A DNA stretch of 64,000 nt, from contig JAUXOK010000017.1 in NCBI GenBank assembly GCA_030682255.1, forward strand, positions 1-64,000, written 5' to 3'. The notes beneath the pieces are model-generated. The model worked only from the letters and a program-made list of their open reading frames with translations, had not been told where the DNA came from and made no database searches. This document shows positions 1 through 7,249 of this stretch, one piece after another (the stretch's first letter is position 1; each line of letters opens with the position of its first letter). The position numbers were made by a program, and so were the translations under genes. The DNA comes from Bacteroidota bacterium (GTDB lineage Bacteria; Bacteroidota; Bacteroidia; NS11-12g; UBA955).

Positions 1-693
1 GAATATGTTTACAGAACAGAATATAGAAACAGTGGGACTTGTCAATTTGAAAAAAGAATATTGAATTTCACAGATGTTTTACAATCACCACCAACAGACC
101 CAAGCGCTTATGTGTTTGCAAAATACGACAGAACCGAAGACTCATGTGCTTTTGTGAAATTAAGCGAATTGTCTTGCAACAGTACACCTATTCATTATGG
201 TAAAACCATTGAAATTTATAATATGGATTTGCAGTTTTTATACACAGCTACCATCGAACAATATGGCAGCAGCACTATTGGTTTTAAATTTTGCCCACCT
301 TATTGGAATACCGATACTAATCACATCCACGATTGGCATAACTTTATATACAAAGCCAACCTGTGTGAATATTGTAGAATAGATTTTAAAGCAGATTCTT
401 TGGTTATTTTTCCTTATTTGCTTTCTGTAAACGAGCTTAATTTGTCGCCAAAAGTTAGCATTTACCCTAACCCAAGTAAAAGCCATGTTATGATTCAAGT
501 TAAAAACCCAAATCAAGCTAACCTAACTATTCAAATTACAGACAACATGGGTAGATTGATTGTGAATGAAACCAAAGCGATTAATAACAATGGAGAGATT
601 CCGGTTTCTTTAGAAAACTATACCAATGGTATTTATTTCATCAAAATACCTGAACTGAATTTTGATGGTAAGGTGGTGTTGATAAAGGAGTAG
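1..693 (+). CDS. C-terminal part of a secreted protein with T9SS sorting domain (5' end outside window)
   Basis: The reading frame is open from base 1 with no stop, so the gene begins upstream of the window; the TTG at 61 is not a credible start. The visible part is rich in Cys, Tyr and Asn and matches no domain I recognise. The last 75-80 residues have the form of a type A T9SS C-terminal sorting domain: the motif YPNPS, a run of beta-strand-like residues, the segment DNMGR, then NGIYFIKI and a short basic end. Proteins with this tail are carried across the outer membrane by the type IX system of Bacteroidota, where the domain is usually removed and the protein may be anchored to the surface. 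A strong terminator follows. Confidence is high for secretion; function is unknown. Confidence 0.85.
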   Translation, partial: EYVYRTEYRNSGTCQFEKRILNFTDVLQSPPTDPSAYVFAKYDRTEDSCAFVKLSELSCNSTPIHYGKTIEIYNMDLQFLYTATIEQYGSSTIGFKFCPPYWNTDTNHIHDWHNFIYKANLCEYCRIDFKADSLVIFPYLLSVNELNLSPKVSIYPNPSKSHVMIQVKNPNQANLTIQITDNMGRLIVNETKAINNNGEIPVSLENYTNGIYFIKIPELNFDGKVVLIKE

Positions 694-779
694 CTTTTAG
701 TATTTAGTTAAGTGTTAATAGTTATGAATTATTCCTAACTAGACTTTGAGCAAAACCAAATAAAGCAACTCTAATAATC

Positions 780-813
780 CCAAAGCCAAGACATAGTCTT
801 GGCTTTGGTTGTT
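780..813 (+). terminator. Rho-independent terminator after the T9SS protein
   Basis: A perfect 13-bp inverted repeat (CCAAAGCCAAGAC and its complement) with a 3-base ATA loop is followed by TTGTTTT. It lies 87 bases after the stop of the preceding gene and matches an intrinsic terminator. Confidence 0.85.
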
Positions 814-973
814 TTATATAAAGTTAAAAAAATTTTCATACAGAATCAAGTTAAACCCCCAAAACCCCAATTTCATCTTATTTTTTTAAAAAATGCAACG
901 TTTAGCACAATAAATGTGTCTATCTTATAGTTATGTAGTTGTTTAGGTTATGTTTCGGGCTTTTTTATATCTA

Positions 974-1711
974 ATGTTCTTAAAGTTCAAAACTGCATTG
1001 CTATTGATAGGTCTATTTGGTATCATATCAATTTCAAATACCCCTATTTTCTCTCAAAATATTGCATCTGCAAAGTCATTATTTGCAAAAGCTAAGCTGA
1101 AAAATGAAATGTTGAAGCCAAATATTGTTTCGTTGAAACCAAATATTGCTTCGGATAAGTCAATTATTGCATCTGCAACAAAAAACACTGTTTTGTTAAT
1201 GCCAAATCAAGCATCAGAGAAGCCAAAAACTACTCTTTTGACACCAAATACACCTACTTTTTTGTTGCAGTCGGCTTGGTTGACTTCATATTTTGAAATT
1301 ATAGCTTTGCAGTTGGCTTTTTTCACTTTCCCGAAGGAGTTTACAGCTTCGCCCAAACAATATTTGGCTTCACCCAAAGAGTTTATAGCTTCATCCATAC
1401 AAGTTTTGGTTTCGTTGAAAACATCTTCAGATTCAACGGAACAGAAATTGGCTTCAACTCAAAAATATTTTGCTCTACAGCAGGAAGTTTCGGATTCACC
1501 TTTTGATTTACCAGCCTCACAAATGTCTAAGTCACATTTATTTATTAAAGTGAAAAAACAAAAAACGAAAGCTATAAAAATCAATAAGGTTTGTATAAAA
1601 AATATAATTGCTTATAATAAAATTGGCAATCAAAAAGACATTGAAACCCATGCCAAATTATTTGGATATGGCAAAAAAATCTACATTCGGTCACCGACAT
1701 GGGTTTTATAA
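974..1711 (+). CDS. Predicted exported protein built from heptad repeats encoded by a 21-bp array
   Basis: I do not recognise the family. ATG 974 gives a good signal peptide (basic MFLKFK, hydrophobic core, end at PIFSQ); an earlier ATG at 950 only adds a second hydrophobic stretch. From the predicted cleavage site onward the protein consists of degenerate 7-residue units, such as LKPNIVS, LKPNIAS and DKSIIAS early, and ASPKQYL, ASPKEFI and ASTQKYF later. The last 55 residues are basic and end FGYGKKIYIRSPTWVL. The frame stays open through all 23 repeat units, which favours real coding. Composition is rich in Ser, Lys, Ala and Pro, unlike the flanking genes. It could also be a repeat element that happens to be open, so I hold the call loosely. 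The function cannot be inferred. Confidence 0.5.
   Translation: MFLKFKTALLLIGLFGIISISNTPIFSQNIASAKSLFAKAKLKNEMLKPNIVSLKPNIASDKSIIASATKNTVLLMPNQASEKPKTTLLTPNTPTFLLQSAWLTSYFEIIALQLAFFTFPKEFTASPKQYLASPKEFIASSIQVLVSLKTSSDSTEQKLASTQKYFALQQEVSDSPFDLPASQMSKSHLFIKVKKQKTKAIKINKVCIKNIIAYNKIGNQKDIETHAKLFGYGKKIYIRSPTWVL
1048..1530 (+). repeat. Array of 23 degenerate 21-bp units that inverts half way
   Basis: Units of exactly 21 bp run in phase across 483 bp without spacers. The clearest left-half units are 1111-1131, 1132-1152 and 1195-1215 (core GAAGCCAAATATTG). The clearest right-half units are 1342-1362, 1363-1383 and 1447-1467 (core TTTGGCTTCA). The right-half core is the reverse complement of the left-half core: TGAAGCCAAATATTG at 1113-1127 is exactly complementary to 1358-1372. 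The switch occurs around 1258-1300. There are no unique spacers, so this is not a CRISPR. Confidence 0.85.
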
Positions 1712-1842
1712 TTGAAACTAAATTACTATGTTGATTTAAAGTTCAGCCACACATGTCATGAATATTTAAAGTTCATGCCTTAACATAGGATTCTATTGAA
1801 ATCCTTTAATTTCAATAACAACAAATTTTAAAAAAATAAATT

Positions 1843-2859
1843 ATGTATAATTATTTTAGAATTATAATTCCAAGAATTATTCTTCAAATTCTCCGATTGG
1901 CTAAAGACATCACAGAAAAACATACCGCAGATGGTCTTACCAGCAAACTCAACAGCTTGAATATGACACTTTTTATAAGTGTATACAATCAGGCTAACGC
2001 TCAAAATGATTTGGCAGATCAATTAGACAGGGATAAGGAAACCGCTATCATGGAGCGTAACCAAGCTTTGGGCATAGCTAAAAATCAATATTCTTATACC
2101 CCCAACACAGTAAAATACTATGTTTATAGTATTCGAGATTTCTTGTTGGGGTATTTTAAAGGTAGAGAGCAATTAATGGGTGATTATGGTTACACAGTTA
2201 ACATGAGCAATGGTAACGTAAAAGTAGCAATTCCAATAAAACCATACGATTTGCTCAGGCTAGCTAATATCATTATAGAAAAACACACAGCCGATGGTGC
2301 AAGTTCTATACTAAATGATTTTGATATGACAGCCTTTGAAGCATTGTATACCTTGGCACAAACCAAAGATAATTTGGCTGAAAAGCTAAAACGTGATAAG
2401 GAAACTGCATTTTTGGTTAGAAATCAATTGATAGGAATTGCTAAAGGTCAAGATTATAATACGCCAAACACTTTGCTTAATTTCATTGTATCTACTAGGG
2501 ATGTTTTATTGGGTTTTTATAAAGGCAGTGAGCAAATACTTGGAGATTGGGGCTTTGAGGTAAACACCAGTGCACCACCACCAGACCCAACACCAGACCC
2601 TTACATACTTTCAGGAACAGTTACCAGTACTGTCGGGGCTACTCCTATTGGTAATGCGATGTTAACGTTCAACACCAGTATGGGTCCGTTAATGACCAAC
2701 ACCAACCCGCTTGGTGAATACTCTCTCGAAACTCCCATCACCGAAGATGAATCTGCCAATGTCACCATCATGGCTATGGGCTATCAGCCCTATGCTGCGC
2801 CTATCATGTTAACCCCCGAAGGCAGCGGTGTATTCAATTTTGAATTAACGCCTGAGTAG
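1843..2859 (+). CDS. Unknown protein with a duplicated ~104-residue helical module and a C-terminal carboxypeptidase-regulatory-like domain
   Basis: Residues 17-120 and 138-241 are two copies of one module. Shared landmarks are LRLA, EKHTADG, RDKETA, the RNQ/GIAK segment, TPNT, RD-LLG and a closing GD-G-VN; the two copies of EKHTADG are 121 residues apart. A Pro-rich linker (APPPDPTPDP, 244-253) leads to an all-beta domain, 254-338, resembling the carboxypeptidase regulatory-like fold (the LSGTVTS and GEYSLETP segments). There is no signal peptide, which is odd because that beta domain is usually extracytoplasmic. The gene stands alone, follows the 21-bp repeat gene, and ends in a clear terminator. 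I recognise no characterised family, so no function is assigned. Confidence 0.8.
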   Translation: MYNYFRIIIPRIILQILRLAKDITEKHTADGLTSKLNSLNMTLFISVYNQANAQNDLADQLDRDKETAIMERNQALGIAKNQYSYTPNTVKYYVYSIRDFLLGYFKGREQLMGDYGYTVNMSNGNVKVAIPIKPYDLLRLANIIIEKHTADGASSILNDFDMTAFEALYTLAQTKDNLAEKLKRDKETAFLVRNQLIGIAKGQDYNTPNTLLNFIVSTRDVLLGFYKGSEQILGDWGFEVNTSAPPPDPTPDPYILSGTVTSTVGATPIGNAMLTFNTSMGPLMTNTNPLGEYSLETPITEDESANVTIMAMGYQPYAAPIMLTPEGSGVFNFELTPE

Positions 2860-2888
2860 GGTAATGCTAAATAGTTTTCTGAGTAAAA

Positions 2889-2918
2889 ACCGTTCGTTTA
2901 AGCGAACGGTTTTTTTTG
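2889..2918 (+). terminator. Rho-independent terminator
   Basis: ACCGTTCG and CGAACGGT form an 8-bp stem around a short loop and run directly into eight or more T residues. It lies 30 bases after the stop of the duplicated-module gene. Confidence 0.9.
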
Positions 2919-3102
2919 TTATAATTGTTTTAAGAAATTTGGATAATTGGGGAGAATGGATTTACTTTGCATAATCTACAAAAACTATGGAATATTATTA
3001 CATTAAAATTTTATCAATAGAAATTAGTTTATGTGTTGAGCACATTTTTTTGTGCGAAACATTAAATTACAACCAGCAATTTAAAATTAACTTATAAATT
3101 AT

Positions 3103-5733
3103 ATGTTGAAATTATTTATAAGTTATTGTCATAAAGATGAATTTCTGGTTTCAAAATATATCAATCACATAACTCCATTAGAAAGTAATGGTCTTATTTC
3201 TGTATGGTATGATCGAAAAATAAATACAGGTGATGATTATCAAAATATTATAGATGAGAATTTGGATAATGCTGATATAATTTGTTTAATGATCTCAGAC
3301 AATTTTTTAGCGTCAAAAGCTTGTCTTAGTGAAAAAGATGAAGCATTAAATTTGAAAATAAGAAAAGGGATAAGAGTGATTCCAATAATATTAAGTCATT
3401 GTGCATGGAAAGAACATAGTGAACTTAATATATTACTTGCAACTCCAACCGATGGCAATCCTATTACTTCGTTAAATGATCAAAATTTAGGATGGCTTGA
3501 TACAGTTAATTGTGTTAAAAATGTAAGTAATTCAATAAATTTGATAAAGGGTTTAAAAATTAAAGAAGAGTTTAATAACTTTCTAAATAATGCTGACATT
3601 TTATCTAAAGCTCATTCAAGTAAGGAAAACTTACTTTTAGAAGATGTTTTTATTTACCCAAGTTTAAAATCTTATGACGAAAAGGAAGTTTCACATAAAT
3701 TTAATTCAGAACTTTTTAATGATGAAATTTTAAAATTTAATAAAATAATTATTGCTGGTGAAAACCAGTCTGGTAAAACTACTTTATGTAAAAAGTTATT
3801 TCAAATTCTTAGAAATTTAAATCATGTGCCTATATATTTTATAGATGATAATGAGTATATTGGTTTTACTACAAAAAATTTAGAAAATGCATTTTATGAA
3901 CAATATGATTTCCATAGTTTTGGTGATATTGATAAAAAAAGAATTGTTCCAATTTTAGATAATTTCCATTATGCAAAAAATCAAGAAAAATACATTGAAA
4001 AATTAGAAGAATTCAATAAACAAATTCTGATTGTTGATGATATTTTCGGTTTAAACATCAAAAAACAAAATTTAATAAATGATTATAAAAAATTTAAAAT
4101 TCGAGAATTTACTGCTATTGAAAGAAATGAATTAATAAAAAAATGGATATTCTTAAAAAAAGAATCCCAAGACATAACTAATCAAAATGATTTACAACAA
4201 ATATTAGATGAAAAAACAGAATTGATTGAAAATTCTCTTGGAATAATTTTTGGTAAGGGAATCATGCCTTCTTACCCTTTTTTCATTTTATCTGTTTTAT
4301 CTGCTCAAGATATTCAAAAGCCTCTTGACTCCGAAATTACATCTCAAGGTCATTGTTATCAAGCATTAATATATTTATACTTAAGAAAACATGGAGTCAA
4401 AAACGACCAAATTGACATTTATACTAATTTTCTAACAGAATTAGCTTATTGGATTTTTGAAAAAAACACTCTCAGTATTGACAAATCTGAATTCAATAAC
4501 TTTAAAGAATACTACAAAGAAAAATTTAATGTTCCAATACCAATTTCTGATATTGAAAGAACTTTGTCATCAGTAAATATTTGCAAATTAGATAGTTTAA
4601 ATCAGTTTAACTTTTGTTATTCTTATATTTATTACTTTTTTGTTGCTAAATATTTATCTGAACATCTTGATAATAAAAAAAATGTAATTAATAAAATTAT
4701 TTCAAATTTAGACAAAGACGAGAATGCTTATATAACTATATTTATATCACATCATACTAAAAGTAATGTCATATTAGACGAATTATTGTTAAATGCTGAA
4801 ATGTTATTTGAAAAAGACCAGCCTGCAACTCTGAATAAACTTGAACTCTCTTTTTTTGATTTACATCAAGACAAAATCATAAAAGCAGTTATGCCATCTT
4901 TTAACCATAATTCAAATGATGAGAGAAAAAAATTATTAGAAATTAGAGTTGAAAATGAAGAGAAATTAAATCAAAATAGTTCTTCTGATGAAAATATCGA
5001 AAATAATGAACTCGAAAATAATGAACTCGAAAGAATTGAACTCGAAAAAGAAGATATTGAAAATGATAATTTTGCTAAAGAGTTAAGACTAAGCATTAAA
5101 ACAGTTGAAGTTATGGGGTCTATAATAAAAAATAGATCAGGTAGTTTAGATAAGGAAAAACTTGAATATATTTTTGAACAAGGTTATAATGTTCATATGC
5201 GTGTTCTTAAGTCATTCATTAATTTAATTGATAATGAAAAAAACGAAAAAGAATTAATTGGTTTTTTAATTGATAGGTTGAAATTAGTTATTAAAGAAAA
5301 TGAAGAGTTAGAAAATAAAGAAATGAGAATTGAAAAAATTGAAAAAATTGCTCGGGATATTTATTGGAATATGAATTTTGGAGTATTACATGGATTTATT
5401 TCTAAAGCAATCCATTCTCTTGGTTCAAGTAATTTATTAAATATTTCCCAATCAATAAGTGACAAAGTAAAATCACCATCAGCTTTTATTGTAAATCATG
5501 GTATAAAAATGTGGTATTCTAAAAGCTTAAAAATTGATGAAATTTATGAAAGAATTAAAAAAGAAGATTTTTCAAAAACAGCTGAAAATTTAATAAAAAC
5601 CAAAATTGTTGAGCATTGTAGAATGCATAAGATAGATTTTAAAGACGCTCAAAAAATCGAACAAAAACTAAATATTTCCTCAAAAAAAATGTTAGTTGAA
5701 AGAGAACAAAATAAAAAAGAAAAACAAAATTAG
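3103..5733 (+). CDS. TIR-domain STAND NTPase, probable anti-phage defence protein
   Basis: Residues 1-140 are a TIR domain: LFISYCHKDEF at the start, a VWYDRK segment, and S-x-x-FLASKAC followed by E77 in the C-x-x-E position that holds the catalytic glutamate of TIR NADases. A STAND-type NTPase follows, with P-loop GENQSGKTT (219-227) and a Walker B-like strand RIVPILDN (280-287). Near residue 510 comes an F-x-x-x-YIYYFFVAKYL segment typical of the region after the NTPase in NACHT/STAND proteins. Residues about 630-876 are helical and highly charged, with a short Glu/Asn tandem repeat (ELENN, DNA about 5012-5050). In this architecture the C-terminal part usually senses an invader and the TIR domain depletes NAD+. 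The gene is solitary, visibly more AT-rich than its neighbours and well separated on both sides, consistent with horizontal transfer. Biological target unknown. Confidence 0.85.
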   Translation: MLKLFISYCHKDEFLVSKYINHITPLESNGLISVWYDRKINTGDDYQNIIDENLDNADIICLMISDNFLASKACLSEKDEALNLKIRKGIRVIPIILSHCAWKEHSELNILLATPTDGNPITSLNDQNLGWLDTVNCVKNVSNSINLIKGLKIKEEFNNFLNNADILSKAHSSKENLLLEDVFIYPSLKSYDEKEVSHKFNSELFNDEILKFNKIIIAGENQSGKTTLCKKLFQILRNLNHVPIYFIDDNEYIGFTTKNLENAFYEQYDFHSFGDIDKKRIVPILDNFHYAKNQEKYIEKLEEFNKQILIVDDIFGLNIKKQNLINDYKKFKIREFTAIERNELIKKWIFLKKESQDITNQNDLQQILDEKTELIENSLGIIFGKGIMPSYPFFILSVLSAQDIQKPLDSEITSQGHCYQALIYLYLRKHGVKNDQIDIYTNFLTELAYWIFEKNTLSIDKSEFNNFKEYYKEKFNVPIPISDIERTLSSVNICKLDSLNQFNFCYSYIYYFFVAKYLSEHLDNKKNVINKIISNLDKDENAYITIFISHHTKSNVILDELLLNAEMLFEKDQPATLNKLELSFFDLHQDKIIKAVMPSFNHNSNDERKKLLEIRVENEEKLNQNSSSDENIENNELENNELERIELEKEDIENDNFAKELRLSIKTVEVMGSIIKNRSGSLDKEKLEYIFEQGYNVHMRVLKSFINLIDNEKNEKELIGFLIDRLKLVIKENEELENKEMRIEKIEKIARDIYWNMNFGVLHGFISKAIHSLGSSNLLNISQSISDKVKSPSAFIVNHGIKMWYSKSLKIDEIYERIKKEDFSKTAENLIKTKIVEHCRMHKIDFKDAQKIEQKLNISSKKMLVEREQNKKEKQN

Positions 5734-5889
5734 TATCATTTAACTACTTCTTAAATATGCTATTGGTCTGTTGTTTCATTCATTATTTGTAAAAAATGTT
5801 CATAAACTGCAAACAGCAGATTAATGTGATTTGTTTTAATTGAACTATTTTCATTGGCTGAAAGAGGAAAACACTCCAATGACGAAGCA

Positions 5890-7167
5890 TTATTTGCTTC
5901 GCATGGCTTCTACGGGTTGCAGCTGACTGGCGCCATAGGCTGGTACAAAGCCGGATAGCAGGCCGATGACGGTTGAAAAAAACATGCCTGTAAAGATGTT
6001 TTCTTTGCTGAGTATTAGGCGGAATCCTGAATCGACAAATTTTTCTAAAACTAGGTTTAGAATGGAGGCTAATCCTGCTGTTAGAAGTATGCCGATGATG
6101 CCACCTATTAGGCTTAAGATGACGGCTTCGGTTAAAAATTGTATTAATATAAATTCGTTTTTGGCTCCTAATGCTTTTTGTACGCCTATGATGTTGGTGC
6201 GTTCTTTTACGGATACAAACATGATGTTGGCTACGCCAAATCCGCCTACGAGAAGGGAAAACATGCCGATGATGAGTCCAAAGGCATTGACACTTTTAAA
6301 AAAATCGCCTATGGTTTCGGTTAGGAATGAAATTTTATTGAGCGAAAAATTGTCATCGTCTGAGGGCTTGAGCCTTCTGATACTACGCATGGCGCCCAAT
6401 AATTCGTAATATACTAGGTCTTCGTTGATGTTTTCGTTTACTTTGATAATTAGTCTGCCGCCTCCTCGGGTTCCTGTTGCGTATTCGAGATAGCGAATTG
6501 GTACTGCAATTTTATCGTCAAAATCGATGTTGATTAAATTGTCGCCTTGGTATTTAAAGACGCCTATTACAAGGGTTTGTTTGCCTAATAATGAAATGTT
6601 TTGTCCTAGGGCATCGGTTGGTTTGTCAAACAGGCCCTTGGCAACATTGTAGCCAATTACGGCTACTGCTTTGCCATTTATATCTTCGAATGTATTAAAA
6701 AATCTGCCGTTTTCTAGTTCCAAATCTTCTATTTTAGAGAAATCTTCTGTGTAGCCTTCGATGGAAACATCTTCTACTGTTTTGACATCTTTTTTAACAT
6801 CAGCCATGCGGCTGTGGGTGTATGATACAGCATCGAGATAATTATTAACAGGAAATTTTTGTAGTTCTTCTACTTCTTCTAACTTGGCATCCGGTCGACT
6901 TAAAAATTTCCACCATGGGTAGTCAGAACCGCCACCGCTCCATTCCCATTTGTCTACATATATCACATTTTTGCCCAGCGATTGAACACTTTGTTTGATG
7001 TTGGTTTCTAAAGAATCTACTAGTGTGAAGACCAGAATAACTAAGAATATTCCGATGGTAATTCCCAAAACAGATAAAAACGACCTTAATTTATTGCTTA
7101 CCAAAGAACCGTAGGCCATTTTCATGCTTTCGGATAGTAATCGTAGATAGAGGGTTATTTTTTTCAA
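5890..7167 (-). CDS. MacB/FtsX-type ABC transporter permease
   Basis: The 425-residue length and layout fit the MacB permease family. A transmembrane helix at about residues 28-50 (LRSFLSVLGITIGIFLVILV) precedes a periplasmic core domain of about 220 residues. Three C-terminal helices follow in an FtsX domain containing KERTNIIGVQKALGAKN. Such permeases act with a separate ATPase, and often a periplasmic adaptor and TolC, in mechanotransmission-type export. No ATPase or adaptor is adjacent here; a TolC and adaptor lie 54 kb away at the right end of the window. A likely promoter lies at 7216-7249. A 7-bp hairpin (5883-5901) surrounds the stop codon. Confidence 0.9.
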   Translation of the reverse strand: MKKITLYLRLLSESMKMAYGSLVSNKLRSFLSVLGITIGIFLVILVFTLVDSLETNIKQSVQSLGKNVIYVDKWEWSGGGSDYPWWKFLSRPDAKLEEVEELQKFPVNNYLDAVSYTHSRMADVKKDVKTVEDVSIEGYTEDFSKIEDLELENGRFFNTFEDINGKAVAVIGYNVAKGLFDKPTDALGQNISLLGKQTLVIGVFKYQGDNLINIDFDDKIAVPIRYLEYATGTRGGGRLIIKVNENINEDLVYYELLGAMRSIRRLKPSDDDNFSLNKISFLTETIGDFFKSVNAFGLIIGMFSLLVGGFGVANIMFVSVKERTNIIGVQKALGAKNEFILIQFLTEAVILSLIGGIIGILLTAGLASILNLVLEKFVDSGFRLILSKENIFTGMFFSTVIGLLSGFVPAYGASQLQPVEAMRSK

Positions 7168-7215
7168 ATGGATGCGAATATAATTTTAGCGTCTAGATAT
7201 TGAATTAATTTTCTA

Positions 7216-7249
7216 CAAACGTATGATTTTTTAGTTTTAAAACTTCAAA
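7216..7249 (-). promoter_or_regulatory. Predicted Bacteroidota promoter for the MacB-type permease
   Basis: On the minus strand a -7 box TACGTTTG (7223-7216) matches TAnnTTTG. A -33 TTTG (7249-7246) lies 22 bases upstream. The inferred start near 7209 gives a leader of about 40 bases. The -33 element lies inside the end of the upstream protease gene. Confidence 0.55.

Noticed and set aside
1207-1398. Minus-strand frame of 63 codons within the repeat array
   Set aside because: It results from the complementary right-half units and has no start context, signal peptide or homologue that I recognise.
1048-1530. CRISPR array
   Set aside because: Regular 21-bp units follow each other without unique spacers, and there are no cas genes in the window.
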